A stretch of DNA of 46,947 bases from a virus. Location of the stretch: positions 1 through 46,947 of IMG/VR virus record IMGVR_UViG_3300046506_000050. The stretch is one strand, 5' to 3'. Of this stretch, positions 28,914 through 36,734 are shown piece by piece. Position 1 is the first letter of the stretch. The number at the start of each line of letters is the position of its first letter. Under the pieces are notes generated by a model. That model was not told where the DNA came from. It saw only the letters and a list, made by a program, of their open reading frames with translations, and did not search any database. The translations under genes were made by a program, and so were the position numbers.

Positions 28914-30559
28914 TGAAGCACGAGCACGAATCCGAATCAACACTGCTGTCGAAGGGTCCGTGCGATGACTGCGGATCAAGCGACGCCTGCGCGGAATACG
29001 ACGATGGACACACACACTGTTTCTCCTGCGGTAAGACCACGCAGGCTTCGGGCACTCAAGCGCGGCAGCCCGAACCCGAACTTCCAACTGCGCTGCTCCG
29101 GGGCGAAGTCCGAGACCTCACCAAGCGCGGCATCTCCGCAGACACGTGCCGTCGCTACGGCTACTACGTGGGCGAAGACCGCGACGGGGAGCCTGTGCAG
29201 ATCGCAACGTACTGCGATTCCGCTGGAAGCCCGGTAGCCCAGAAGCTGCGCACGCCGGACAAGGACTTCGTCGTCCTGGGCAAGCTGAAGCAAGCTGGAC
29301 TGTTCGGCCAGCACCTGTGGCGCACGAAGGGCAAGAAGGTCATCGTGACCGAAGGCGAGATCGATTGCCTCTCGGTGGCGCAGGCGCTGTCTCTGAAGTG
29401 GCCTGTGGTCTCCGTCCCGAACGGCGCACAGGGCGCAGCGAAGTCCCTGGCCGCTCAGATCGAGTGGCTCGCGGGCTTCGAAGAAGTCTGCCTGTGGTTC
29501 GACAACGATGAGCCGGGACGCGAAGCAGTCGAAGCGTGTGCCCGAGTCCTGCCCCCTGGCAAGGTGAAGTTCATCACGACCCCGCATGACCTCAAGGACG
29601 CCAACGACCTCCTGCGCGAGCACGGGCCTACTGCTGTCGTCAATGCGACGTGGGAAGCCAAGACGTACCGTCCCGATGGTGTCATCGCTGGCGAGGACCT
29701 CACGGTCGAACGCCTGAAAGCGAAGGCCGCCGCTGGGTGGCAGACCCCTTACCCCGTCGTCAACGAGATGACTCGCGGCATTCGTCCGCGCCAACTGTGG
29801 TTGCTAACCGCAGGCACTGGCGTCGGTAAATCGACTGACGCACGCGAGTTCATGTACGCGGCGCTGTGTGAGGGGAAGAAGGTGGGTGCGCTGTTCCTCG
29901 AAGAGTCTGTCGAGGACACGGCGAAGTACCTGGTCGCACTGGACAACAACGTGCTGGCCGAGGACCTCGAAGACAACCCCGAGATTCTCACCGACGCCCA
30001 GTGGGCCAAGAGCCACGCCAAGCTGTTCGGGACCGACAACTACCAGGCATACGACCACTTCGGCTCCACGGACGCCGATGGCCTCGTCGGGAAGATGGAG
30101 TTCATGGCGCTGCAAGGTGCCGAGTTGCTGTTCCTCGACCACTTGACCATCGCCGCGACTGGCCTCGACAACGAGGGGCAGGACCATCTGCTGACCAAGC
30201 TGCGCTCGATGATCGAACGGACTGGCGTCAGCGTCGTAGCGATTGCCCACGTCCGCAAGGAACAGTCGGGGGCGCGAACGGCGGAAGAGGGCGCTCAACT
30301 GACGCTGAGTGCCATCAAGGGCTCCGCGTCGCTCAAGCAGATACCTGACGTCATCATCGCCAAGGAACGGAACCAGCAGGCTGAGAACGAGGCAGAGCGG
30401 GACATCTCGCAACTGCGCGTCCTCAAGGTTCGCCGTGGAGGTAAGACGGGTCCCGCCGACCGGCTGAAGTACGACCCGAAGACGGGCCGGCTGAAGCCGC
30501 TGCCGCGCGAAGTGGACACGATGGAGATGGATGAGTCCGATGACTCAATCCCGTTCTAG
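28913..30559 (+). CDS. DNA primase-helicase (gp4-like)
   Basis: The 548-residue fusion is close to T7 gp4 (566). The zinc finger uses Cys17, Cys20, Cys36 and Cys39, the same positions as in T7 gp4. A TOPRIM primase core follows with TEGEIDCLS (Glu147) and WFDNDEPGREA (about 194). The RecA-like hexameric helicase has Walker A GTGVGKST (Lys306), then ELLFLDHL for Walker B and KGSASLKQIPDVIIA further on. The acidic tail (MEMDESDDSIPF) resembles the T7 gp4 tail that binds DNA polymerase. It unwinds the fork and lays primers. Confidence 0.97.
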   Translation: MKHEHESESTLLSKGPCDDCGSSDACAEYDDGHTHCFSCGKTTQASGTQARQPEPELPTALLRGEVRDLTKRGISADTCRRYGYYVGEDRDGEPVQIATYCDSAGSPVAQKLRTPDKDFVVLGKLKQAGLFGQHLWRTKGKKVIVTEGEIDCLSVAQALSLKWPVVSVPNGAQGAAKSLAAQIEWLAGFEEVCLWFDNDEPGREAVEACARVLPPGKVKFITTPHDLKDANDLLREHGPTAVVNATWEAKTYRPDGVIAGEDLTVERLKAKAAAGWQTPYPVVNEMTRGIRPRQLWLLTAGTGVGKSTDAREFMYAALCEGKKVGALFLEESVEDTAKYLVALDNNVLAEDLEDNPEILTDAQWAKSHAKLFGTDNYQAYDHFGSTDADGLVGKMEFMALQGAELLFLDHLTIAATGLDNEGQDHLLTKLRSMIERTGVSVVAIAHVRKEQSGARTAEEGAQLTLSAIKGSASLKQIPDVIIAKERNQQAENEAERDISQLRVLKVRRGGKTGPADRLKYDPKTGRLKPLPREVDTMEMDESDDSIPF

Positions 30560-30872
30560 CGCTATCGCCAGGACACTGCTTCGAAACTCTCGCTCTCGCG
30601 CTAAACGTAATGGGGTCAAGCACACGCTGACCCTCGCTGACATCTTCGTCCCCGATAGGTGCCCGGTTCTCGGGCTCCGTCTCAAGCCGTCCAAGGGACG
30701 CGCAGGCCCCGCCTCGCCGTCACTGGATCGCATCAATCCCCGCAAAGGCTACGTCCCAGGAAACATCCTGGTCGTTAGCTGGCGCGTCAACGAACTGAAG
30801 AAGAACGCCACCCTGTCCGAGATGGATCGGGTGGCTTCGTTCTATCGCCAACTTGCTGACCGGAACGCATGA
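30540..30872 (+). CDS. HNH/endonuclease VII-like small nuclease
   Basis: The 110-residue basic protein carries CPVLGLRL, SPSLDRINPRKGYVPGN and WRVNELKKNA (about 40-95). It is a pattern I recall from small phage HNH-type or recombination endonuclease VII-like proteins: the DRI-x5-GY-x-x-GN block acts as the beta-beta-alpha metal core and the Cys may bind zinc. ATG 30540 or 30531 are both possible; either overlaps the primase end. It could degrade host DNA or resolve branches; standing between primase and polymerase it is probably not a homing enzyme. Confidence 0.7.
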   Translation: MTQSRSSAIARTLLRNSRSRAKRNGVKHTLTLADIFVPDRCPVLGLRLKPSKGRAGPASPSLDRINPRKGYVPGNILVVSWRVNELKKNATLSEMDRVASFYRQLADRNA

Positions 30873-31042
30873 CCGAACTGAATGTAGACCCGACCGCCGT
30901 GATCCTCAAGCACGCGGTCCTCGAAGACCCGAAGAACTTCCTCCCCGAGATCAAGGCGTGTGCAGACCGCGCACTGCGTGACCTCTTCCTCAACGGGCGA
31001 CGCCCTGTGATGGTTCAACTGACTGTCCAGGTAGCACCATGA
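30869..31042 (+). CDS. 57-residue protein before DNA polymerase
   Basis: ATG overlaps the previous stop (ATGA) and its own TGA overlaps the DNA polymerase ATG, so it is a coupled gene. The product (MTELNVDPTAVILKHAVLED ... VMVQLTVQVAP) is helix then strand. The family is unknown. Confidence 0.66.
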   Translation: MTELNVDPTAVILKHAVLEDPKNFLPEIKACADRALRDLFLNGRRPVMVQLTVQVAP

Positions 31043-32904
31043 AACTCCGTCCTGCTGAACTCCCCATCCTGGTGTGGGACTTGGAGACCGATGGTCTCCT
31101 GCTCGAACTCACGCGCATCTGGTGTATGGCTATTGGGGAACTCGGCACGGACGAGGTCACCGGGTACACCGATCACAACCCCAAGCATCCCCCGCTGACT
31201 GAAGGCGTAGAGCGACTCCGCCGTCACGTCGAAGCTGGGGGAATGACGGTAGCGCACAACGGCATCAACTTCGACCGCAAGGCTCTGAAGAAGGTGACCG
31301 GGGTGGACATCCCTTACGTCAACATCTACGACACGCTGGTCATGGGACGCCTTCGCGATCCCGAGCGTCTCGGTGGTCACAAGCTGGAAGGCTACGGGAT
31401 CGAGATGGGCATTCTGAAGGGCTCCCACCACGAGTGGGATCGCTACTCAGACGAGATGCTCCACTACAACCTCCAGGACGTCGTGGTCACCAAGGCTCTC
31501 TTCGAGAAACTGAAGTGTGTCCTGACGTGGGGCGAGTCGTCGCAACTCGAACACGACGTCGCTTACATCATCGACCTCCAGATGGCGAACGGCTTCCCGC
31601 TGAACATGCGCGAAGCGATGACCCTGGCCGCTCAGTTGTCCGAGCGACGCGAAGGCTACTTCGCAGAGATGCAGCGAGTCTTCCCGCCGATCTTCGTGTC
31701 AGGAGGCGTCACCGTACCGAAGCGCACGATGAAGCGCGACGGCAAGCAGTACACGGTGGATGTCCCATACACCAAGATCGTCCTGCAAGAATTCAACCCC
31801 GGCTCCGAGTACCACGTATCGGCGCGGCTGAAGAAGCGCTACGGGTGGAAGGCCCCGCTCACCGAGAAGGGTAACCCGAACATCACCGAAGCGGTCCTGA
31901 AGAAGCTGGACTTCCCCGAGGTCAAGCCGCTCATCGACTTCATTCGGGTGGACAAGCAGTGGACCCAACTTGCCGCACCGAAGAAGAAAGACGGATCGGG
32001 CGGCGGCTGGATTCACCACGCCGACGATAACCACCGCGTTCACGGCTATGTGAACACGAACGGCGCTGTGACCGGACGGATGACGCACTCGCGCCCGAAC
32101 TCAGCAAACATCGACAAGGAAATGCGCCACATCTGGGAACCCGGCAAGGGCTTCAAGATGGTCGGGTGCGACGCAGAGGGTATCGAACTGCGCGTGCTGG
32201 CTCACTACCTCACGCCATACGACAAGGGACGTCTAACCCGAGCGCTGCTCGAAGGTAAGAAAGAAGACGGCACCGACGCCCACTCGATGAACCGGAAGAA
32301 CACGGACTTGTTCAGTCGGGACGGCGCGAAGACCCTGCTGTACGGCTCGCTGTACGGCGCTGGGGATGAGAAGGCGGGGAACATCTGGATCGCTGACTGG
32401 CGGGCCAGTGGCAAGCCTGTGAGCGAGTGGCCCGAATGGGCGCGTGTTGGTAACAAGCTGAAGCCCGCAAAGGTCATCGGCAAGGAAGTCAAGGCTCGAC
32501 TCATCAACGGTATTGTCGGCTTCGCCAAGCTCATCAAGGACATCAAGGCTACTGCCAAGGAGCGCGGCTGGCTCAAGGGCATCGACGGTCGCCGCATTCG
32601 TGTTCGCCATGCTCACGCATCGCTCAACACGCTGCTCCAGGGCACGGGCGCAATCATCATGAAGAAGGCATTGGTCATCTACTACGCCGAGGTCACTGGC
32701 GTACACGGCTGGCAACACGGCGAAGAGTTCGGCTTCCTCGCCAACGTCCATGACGAAGTCCAGCAGGAGGTGCTCCCACATCTCGCAGACCTCGCTGGCT
32801 CCACCTTCAAACAAGCCATCACCAAAGCAGGCGAGCACTGGGACTTCCGGTGCCGTCTCGATGGTGCATACGACATCGGAAACAACTGGCATGAAACCCA
32901 CTAG
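31039..32904 (+). CDS. DNA polymerase (T7 gp5-type, family A)
   Basis: The 621-residue family A polymerase (T7 gp5 is 704) has an N-terminal 3'-5' exonuclease: WDLETDG with Asp14/Glu16, HNGINFDRKAL near 74-84 and HYNLQDVVVTK near 142-152. Polymerase motifs are VGCDAEGIELRVLAHYL (motif A, catalytic Asp378), a Lys/Tyr-containing motif B around RDGAKTLLYGSLYGAGD, and motif C VHDEVQQEV (Asp572/Glu573). The shorter length than T7 may mean a reduced thioredoxin-binding loop, so processivity may be handled differently. The start overlaps the previous stop (ATGA). Confidence 0.96.
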   Translation: MKLRPAELPILVWDLETDGLLLELTRIWCMAIGELGTDEVTGYTDHNPKHPPLTEGVERLRRHVEAGGMTVAHNGINFDRKALKKVTGVDIPYVNIYDTLVMGRLRDPERLGGHKLEGYGIEMGILKGSHHEWDRYSDEMLHYNLQDVVVTKALFEKLKCVLTWGESSQLEHDVAYIIDLQMANGFPLNMREAMTLAAQLSERREGYFAEMQRVFPPIFVSGGVTVPKRTMKRDGKQYTVDVPYTKIVLQEFNPGSEYHVSARLKKRYGWKAPLTEKGNPNITEAVLKKLDFPEVKPLIDFIRVDKQWTQLAAPKKKDGSGGGWIHHADDNHRVHGYVNTNGAVTGRMTHSRPNSANIDKEMRHIWEPGKGFKMVGCDAEGIELRVLAHYLTPYDKGRLTRALLEGKKEDGTDAHSMNRKNTDLFSRDGAKTLLYGSLYGAGDEKAGNIWIADWRASGKPVSEWPEWARVGNKLKPAKVIGKEVKARLINGIVGFAKLIKDIKATAKERGWLKGIDGRRIRVRHAHASLNTLLQGTGAIIMKKALVIYYAEVTGVHGWQHGEEFGFLANVHDEVQQEVLPHLADLAGSTFKQAITKAGEHWDFRCRLDGAYDIGNNWHETH

Positions 32905-33184
32905 CCGCGTTGTCCTGTTTAGGGACGGGAGGGCGGACCTGTACCTGTCGGGCGTCACGCGTAACCCCGATGGCTCCCTGAAGGCTGGAGAAGTTGAGAA
33001 CGGTTCGTGGCGCTTAGAGATACGCGATGGCGAAGTGCTGGCTAAAGGCTGGCAGGGAGTCATCGTCAATCGCTGGCCGCTCCCCGATTACGAAGAGGTC
33101 CCCGTGAAGCCCCAATGGCGCGGGGACTACAACAACGTCATGCGCCTGGCGCAAGAGACCTATGACCAATGTAACCGAGTTTGA
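32891..33184 (+). CDS. 97-residue protein after DNA polymerase
   Basis: The start at 32891 lies within the polymerase end. The product (MKPTSRVVLFRDGRADLYLS; SWRLEIRDGEVLAKGWQGVI) is beta-rich, with a helical end. The family is not recognised. Confidence 0.68.
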   Translation: MKPTSRVVLFRDGRADLYLSGVTRNPDGSLKAGEVENGSWRLEIRDGEVLAKGWQGVIVNRWPLPDYEEVPVKPQWRGDYNNVMRLAQETYDQCNRV

Positions 33185-33464
33185 CCTGAAGGCGTTCCTG
33201 GCAGCAGCCAAGGACGACGACGGCCTGTCGGATCACCCCGAGCACTTCACGCTCGTGGATGAAGACGACTGGGAGCACAACTACAAGGACTACTTCTGTC
33301 GAGCGCAAGTCTTCCAGCACATCCCCACGGGACGCTATGTCTGCGTGGCTGAGACCCGTGCCGGTAGCTACTACACCGACTACGAGTACACGGTTGACGA
33401 CGTATCTGAAGTCTTTCAGCACACCGAGACCATCACCCGAACCGTCTACCGACTGACCCCATGA
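33162..33464 (+). CDS. 100-residue acidic protein
   Basis: Very acidic and aromatic (DDDGLSDHPEHFTLVDEDDW; GSYYTDYEYTVDDVSE). It could be a DNA mimic by charge, which is inference only. It overlaps its neighbours on both sides. The family is unknown. Confidence 0.68.
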   Translation: MTNVTEFDLKAFLAAAKDDDGLSDHPEHFTLVDEDDWEHNYKDYFCRAQVFQHIPTGRYVCVAETRAGSYYTDYEYTVDDVSEVFQHTETITRTVYRLTP

Positions 33465-34021
33465 ACATCTCCGACCTGCAAGAACTGCTGCCTGCTATCC
33501 GCGACTACCTCCCTGACGCTGTGATTGCAGGCGGTGCGCCGCGCGATGCGTACTTCGGCAAACCCATCAAGGACATCGACGTCATGACGGGCTGCGACGT
33601 AACGCGCAAGACCCTCGAACGCTTGGCTATCTCCGTGGGCGGCCGCTTCGACGTAATCGAACCCACGGACCCCTCGGGCTGCGAAGAGTTCGAGTTCGAG
33701 ATTCACTTCGATGACGGACGTCCGCGTCTGAACATCATCGACCTGAACCCGTTCGACATCAAAGACCCGGTGGACAACATCCACGACTTCGACTTTGCGC
33801 TGTCACAGATCGCAGTAACACCACACGGTGTCATCTGGACGGGCGCATTCACCATCGACAACCTCAAGAACACCTGTACCTACACGGGTGACCGGGGCAA
33901 GGCCCAGTGGCGCATCGACTCGTCGGCCAAGCGTCTGCAACGCCTGAAGGCGAAGTATCCCGAGCGTCGCTTCCGCAACTGCGAGTCCCTCGAAACCCTC
34001 AACCGAATTGGAGGCGCTTGA
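33461..34021 (+). CDS. Nucleotidyltransferase (pol beta / tRNA CCA-adding head type)
   Basis: The 186-residue protein starts with an IAGGAPRDAYFGKPIKDIDV motif (22-41). GG followed by RD and the Asp38-x-Asp40 pair are the signature of the polymerase beta superfamily head shared by CCA-adding enzymes and poly(A) polymerases. A third acidic site is likely in LNIIDLNPFD. It lacks the C-terminal RNA-binding domains, so it is a minimal enzyme. It may add nucleotides to RNA or to another small substrate. The phage carries its own tRNA and self-cleaving RNAs, so an RNA 3'-end role is possible but unproven. Confidence 0.8.
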   Translation: MNISDLQELLPAIRDYLPDAVIAGGAPRDAYFGKPIKDIDVMTGCDVTRKTLERLAISVGGRFDVIEPTDPSGCEEFEFEIHFDDGRPRLNIIDLNPFDIKDPVDNIHDFDFALSQIAVTPHGVIWTGAFTIDNLKNTCTYTGDRGKAQWRIDSSAKRLQRLKAKYPERRFRNCESLETLNRIGGA

Positions 34022-34122
34022 TGCGCGTCACTCTCATAGTGGTAGTGCTGGTCCAGTTGCTTCTTGCGATTGGCGTGCCGGTCCTGGTGCTCGCCGCGCT
34101 GCTCAAGTACGTCTTCGGTTGA
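34021..34122 (+). CDS. 33-residue membrane peptide
   Basis: MRVTLIVVVLVQLLLAIGVP followed by VLVLAALLKYVFG is a single hydrophobic helix with a positive end. ATG overlaps the preceding stop (TGATG) and its TGA overlaps the TTG start of the exonuclease (TTGA), which supports a real coupled gene. Function unknown. Confidence 0.6.
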   Translation: MRVTLIVVVLVQLLLAIGVPVLVLAALLKYVFG

Positions 34123-34913
34123 CCATCGCGCTGATCGATGGCGACGAGGCGATTTACAAAGCCACCGTCATCAAGGTCGAGGACACCGACTGGGAAAACG
34201 AGCAGATCGTTGACCGTCCCCCGACCTTCGAAGAGGCGCAGGAAGCGCTTCAAAAGATCATCGACGCCTGGTGCGACGCAGTGGGCGCAGAGAGCTACGT
34301 GTTCTGCCTGAGCCCGCTGGAGCGCGGTCTGTTCCGTCGAGGCATCTACCCGCAGTACAAGGGCGCTCGCGGCGAGAAGCCCGAGCAATACAAGCCCTTG
34401 GAATCGTGGTGCCACAAGAACCTCCCGGTGGAGTGGTATCCCGGCCTCGAAGCTGACGACGTCATGGGCATTCTCTCAGGCAAGGAGAAGGTCATCTGTT
34501 CGAACGACAAGGACATGAAGACCGTCCCTGGCCGCCTGTACGTCACCGGCAAGAAGCAGAACGCCACGATCACCGCGACACGCGCTGACTGGCAGTGGAT
34601 GTATCAGACGCTCATGGGCGACTCAACTGACGGCTTTGGCGGCTGCCTGGGTTGCGGCCCCGTGGCGGCAGAGGCAACGCTGGAGGGCTGCCACTCGCTG
34701 GAGCAGATGACCCACAACGCTGTCCTCAAGTACCTCTCCCAGAAGACCGGGAAGTACCGGGACGTCTCTCAAACCGCTGCGGACTTCCGTCAGCAGGCTG
34801 CACTCGCGCACATCCTCCGACCGGGGGAGTACGACTTCAACACTGGCCGCGTTCGCTACGCGCTGCCGGGACACAAGGACATCAACTTCGATGCAGCAAA
34901 ACTCGCAAGCTAA
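34119..34913 (+). CDS. 5'-3' exonuclease (gp6-like)
   Basis: The 264-residue nuclease of the FEN/5'-3' exonuclease family (T7 gp6 about 300) has ALIDGDEAIYKA at the start, then WYPGLEADDVMGIL (about 107-120) and CSNDKDMKTVPG (about 128-139), carrying the Asp cluster that binds two metal ions. DSTDGFGGCLGCGPVAAEAT supplies the helix-hairpin-helix-type DNA contact. It removes primers and helps break down host DNA and process concatemers. The start is TTG 34119, in a TTGA overlap with the membrane peptide. Confidence 0.92.
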   Translation: MTIALIDGDEAIYKATVIKVEDTDWENEQIVDRPPTFEEAQEALQKIIDAWCDAVGAESYVFCLSPLERGLFRRGIYPQYKGARGEKPEQYKPLESWCHKNLPVEWYPGLEADDVMGILSGKEKVICSNDKDMKTVPGRLYVTGKKQNATITATRADWQWMYQTLMGDSTDGFGGCLGCGPVAAEATLEGCHSLEQMTHNAVLKYLSQKTGKYRDVSQTAADFRQQAALAHILRPGEYDFNTGRVRYALPGHKDINFDAAKLAS

Positions 34914-34926
34914 AGGCTACATCCCC

Positions 34927-35313
34927 ATGACCCATCACACCCTGGACGACGCCATCGCCAAGGCAGGCGGTTGTACGGGCGTCTCGTTCGATAGTTGCAC
35001 CACTGGCGTGAAGTACACGACGCTCGAAGCGCGTGGGCCGCAAGTGGTGGGCTTCGACCCGACGCCGTACCTGGCTGACGCGGCGAAGGCCCCCGCCGTG
35101 ACACCCATCAACCCGTCGCATTACCGCTCGCATCCCTCGGGCATCGAGTGCATCACCATCACCCAGCACATGGGCTTCAACCTCGGCAACGCGGTGAAGT
35201 ACATCTGGCGCTGCGACCTGAAGCTGGACGCCATCGAGGACTTGAAGAAGGCGAAGTGGTACATCGAGCGCGAGATTGCCAAGCGCGAAGCCAAGACGGT
35301 CGCGCCGCTCTGA
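34927..35313 (+). CDS. DUF3310 / T7 gp1.7-type protein
   Basis: The 128-residue protein ends in the typical DUF3310 block: PINPSHYRSHPSGIECITIT, MGFNLGNAVKYIWRCDL, then EDLKKAKWYIEREIAKRE (about 60-122). In T7 this domain belongs to gp1.7, reported as a nucleotide kinase. ATG 34927 has AAGG upstream; an in-frame ATG at 34891 would overlap the exonuclease. It probably acts in nucleotide metabolism for phage replication. Its TGA overlaps the Rz-like start (TGATG). Confidence 0.88.
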   Translation: MTHHTLDDAIAKAGGCTGVSFDSCTTGVKYTTLEARGPQVVGFDPTPYLADAAKAPAVTPINPSHYRSHPSGIECITITQHMGFNLGNAVKYIWRCDLKLDAIEDLKKAKWYIEREIAKREAKTVAPL

Positions 35314-35915
35314 TGTTCCCGTTGCCCTCCTGGGCGGTCAAGGCGGTCGCTGGGGTTCTCCTGGCGGCTGGCTTGATCGGTGGTGCGTTCCTGTACCGAT
35401 CCCACGTCTACGACGACGGCTACGCGGCTGGTGTCGCGTCGGCCAAGCAAACCCAAGAGTCCGCGCTGGCGCTCGCCCGCACGACCGACAAACTCATCTC
35501 GGACAAGGCTGAAGCCGGTCTCCGAGCCACCATGAAGGATGAATCCAATGCTCACAAAGCTCGCCAGGCTTCCCTGGAAGTTGCGCTTGCTGCTGCTCGG
35601 GCCGATTCTGTGCGGCTCAGCGCTGACCTTGCCCGCCTGCACAACGACGCCGTCGCCGGCCGTAGTCCGAGCGCTGCCGGAACTCCCGCCAGCACTGGCC
35701 CGCAAAGCGATCCCGCTGAAGGAACTGGGGTCAGCATCGTCGCCGGTCCCAGCCAGTTCAGCCTCGCGGACCTGATGCGCAACGATGAAGCGAATTACAC
35801 AATTTGCCGCAAGAATGCTGCGCGGCTTACGGCGGTCCAGGACTGGTACAACGCCGTCAGAAGTGGGGACGAATCAGCCCAGAAACGGGCCATCGCAGAA
35901 GCCCCCAGCGAGTAA
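35313..35915 (+). CDS. i-spanin (Rz-like)
   Basis: The 200-residue protein has an N-terminal transmembrane anchor (about 6-26, WAVKAVAGVLLAAGLIGGAFL) and a long Ala/Lys/Glu/Asp-rich coiled region on the periplasmic side (about 45-115), followed by a Pro/Ser-rich part. A second gene in the +1 frame inside it encodes a lipoprotein (35539-35775), the classic Rz/Rz1 arrangement. The pair fuses the inner and outer membrane at the end of lysis, which indicates a Gram-negative host. Its stop overlaps the family A promoter-like site at 35908. Confidence 0.88.
   Translation: MFPLPSWAVKAVAGVLLAAGLIGGAFLYRSHVYDDGYAAGVASAKQTQESALALARTTDKLISDKAEAGLRATMKDESNAHKARQASLEVALAAARADSVRLSADLARLHNDAVAGRSPSAAGTPASTGPQSDPAEGTGVSIVAGPSQFSLADLMRNDEANYTICRKNAARLTAVQDWYNAVRSGDESAQKRAIAEAPSE
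35539..35775 (+). CDS. o-spanin lipoprotein (Rz1-like), nested in the Rz-like gene
   Basis: The 78-residue (or 75 from the ATG at 35548) lipoprotein is encoded in the +1 frame inside the i-spanin gene. A basic start is followed by a hydrophobic stretch (LRLLLLGPILCGSALTLPAC) with lipobox LPAC, giving Cys34 as the lipidated residue. The mature part is Pro-rich (TTTPSPAVV; LPELPP), as in Rz1. It anchors in the outer membrane and binds the Rz-like protein across the periplasm. Confidence 0.88.
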   Translation: MNPMLTKLARLPWKLRLLLLGPILCGSALTLPACTTTPSPAVVRALPELPPALARKAIPLKELGSASSPVPASSASRT

Positions 35916-35933
35916 CTCCGCACATGGTAGAGG
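35908..35933 (+). promoter_or_regulatory. T7-type promoter-like site (family A), copy 6: late promoter
   Basis: GCGAGTAACTCCGCACATGG then TAGAGGG. It overlaps the Rz-like stop and stands before the whole head-tail block. It is the only family A site in the right half, so it is the best candidate for the late promoter. Confidence 0.62.
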
Positions 35934-35945
35934 GTCCCTATATAT

Positions 35946-35964
35946 CTCTAAGACTCTCTTAGAG
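35946..35964 (+). other. Hairpin at the predicted 5' end of the late transcript
   Basis: CTCTAAG-ACTCT-CTTAGAG is a perfect seven-pair hairpin 20 bases after the predicted late start site. Related AAGACTCTA blocks follow the family A site at 17689. T7 late messages also start with a stem-loop that protects them. Confidence 0.55.
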
Positions 35965-36207
35965 GTGGACGAGGCTGTCACCATCCCGGCCAATTGCCCA
36001 AGCTCGACGGATATTCGTACCATTGGCTCTTGGCTTCTCTCCCAATTCCCACTTCCTGCGGCTGTGGACCTGATCCACGTCAAGGACTACACCGCTGCCC
36101 ACGAACTCATCGGGGCGCACGATGCGATCAAAGCAATCTTCCAGCTTGCGGACGACCTGGACGAAGAACAGCGGGACTCGGAAACGACGGAAGCGTCGGC
36201 TCTATGA
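35965..36207 (+). CDS. 80-residue protein after the late promoter (start uncertain)
   Basis: The frame reads well from GTG 35965 (MDEAVTIPANCPSSTDIRTI; HVKDYTAAHELIGAHDAIKA; FQLADDLDEEQRDSETTEAS), with helices at the end. No good ribosome binding site is visible, and the 3' part overlaps the GNAT-like gene, so the start is insecure. The family is unknown. Confidence 0.5.
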   Translation: MDEAVTIPANCPSSTDIRTIGSWLLSQFPLPAAVDLIHVKDYTAAHELIGAHDAIKAIFQLADDLDEEQRDSETTEASAL

Positions 36208-36574
36208 ACTCCGTGCGTTCCTTCGCTCCGCTGGGCATCCGTTCAGCGAGGATTGGACTCTTGCTCTACTGCGGCGCTGTCCTCACTGGACTCTGCGCCG
36301 TGGTGCTGACATTGAAGTTGCAGTATGGACTCAGCCTCTGGGACCTGGCAGGGCAGCCTTGCACCTTTGTGCTGCCCCAGAATCCCGGCGACGCTGGGTC
36401 ACCCCTGCGACTCTTCGTGCTCTCAGCGATGCAGTTCGATCATCCGGCGCTACTCAGGTAGTCGCTGACCCCCTCCCTCAACACGCGGACTACTTGCGAC
36501 GCCTCGGCTTTCATGAGTGCGTGGGCAGTCCGCAATTCACCTTGGACCTTTATGGGAAGCCCGAAGGCTGCTAA
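36122..36574 (+). CDS. GNAT-fold acyltransferase-like virion/assembly protein
   Basis: The credible part starts around RRLYELRAFLRSAGHPF (residue 25) and runs through GADIEVAVWTQPLGPGRAAL, ATLRALSDAVRSSGATQVVA to ADYLRRLGFHECVGS, the typical last helix and beta-bulge of an acetyltransferase fold. Such a gene often stands before the portal in T7-like phages. The true start is unclear; 36122 is the first ATG but overlaps its neighbour by 86 bases. Whether it binds acetyl-CoA or is only structural (like T7 gp13) is unknown. Confidence 0.6.
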   Translation: MRSKQSSSLRTTWTKNSGTRKRRKRRLYELRAFLRSAGHPFSEDWTLALLRRCPHWTLRRGADIEVAVWTQPLGPGRAALHLCAAPESRRRWVTPATLRALSDAVRSSGATQVVADPLPQHADYLRRLGFHECVGSPQFTLDLYGKPEGC

Positions 36575-36734
36575 GACGCCGGACCCAATCCAACCGGACG
36601 CACCGGCTGCGAAGCTGGTCTCCCCCCTGGAGGATTCCCCGGCGAACGCAGTAGCAAAGAAGACCTCAATTCGACGTTACCTGACGGCCCCCGCGCCGAC
36701 AACGGGTAGCTCAGGAGTCGGTGTTCAGCTTTGA
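36552..36734 (+). CDS. Small tail/virion protein (T7 gp7.3-like)
   Basis: The 60-residue product (MGSPKAAKTPDPIQPDAPAA ... TAPAPTTGSSGVGVQL) has low complexity and ends in a Gly/Ser block plus hydrophobic tail, like T7 gp7.3 (ends ARSSGGGINI), an assembly protein needed for adsorption-competent tails. It lies directly before the portal gene as in T7 and overlaps it. The call rests on position and the C-terminal pattern. Confidence 0.62.
   Translation: MGSPKAAKTPDPIQPDAPAAKLVSPLEDSPANAVAKKTSIRRYLTAPAPTTGSSGVGVQL

Noticed and set aside
36204-36461. A frame starting MNSVRSFAPLG with an ATGA overlap
   Set aside because: Its sequence reads as a shadow of the GNAT-like frame, which has a recognisable fold pattern; kept only as a caveat in the findings.
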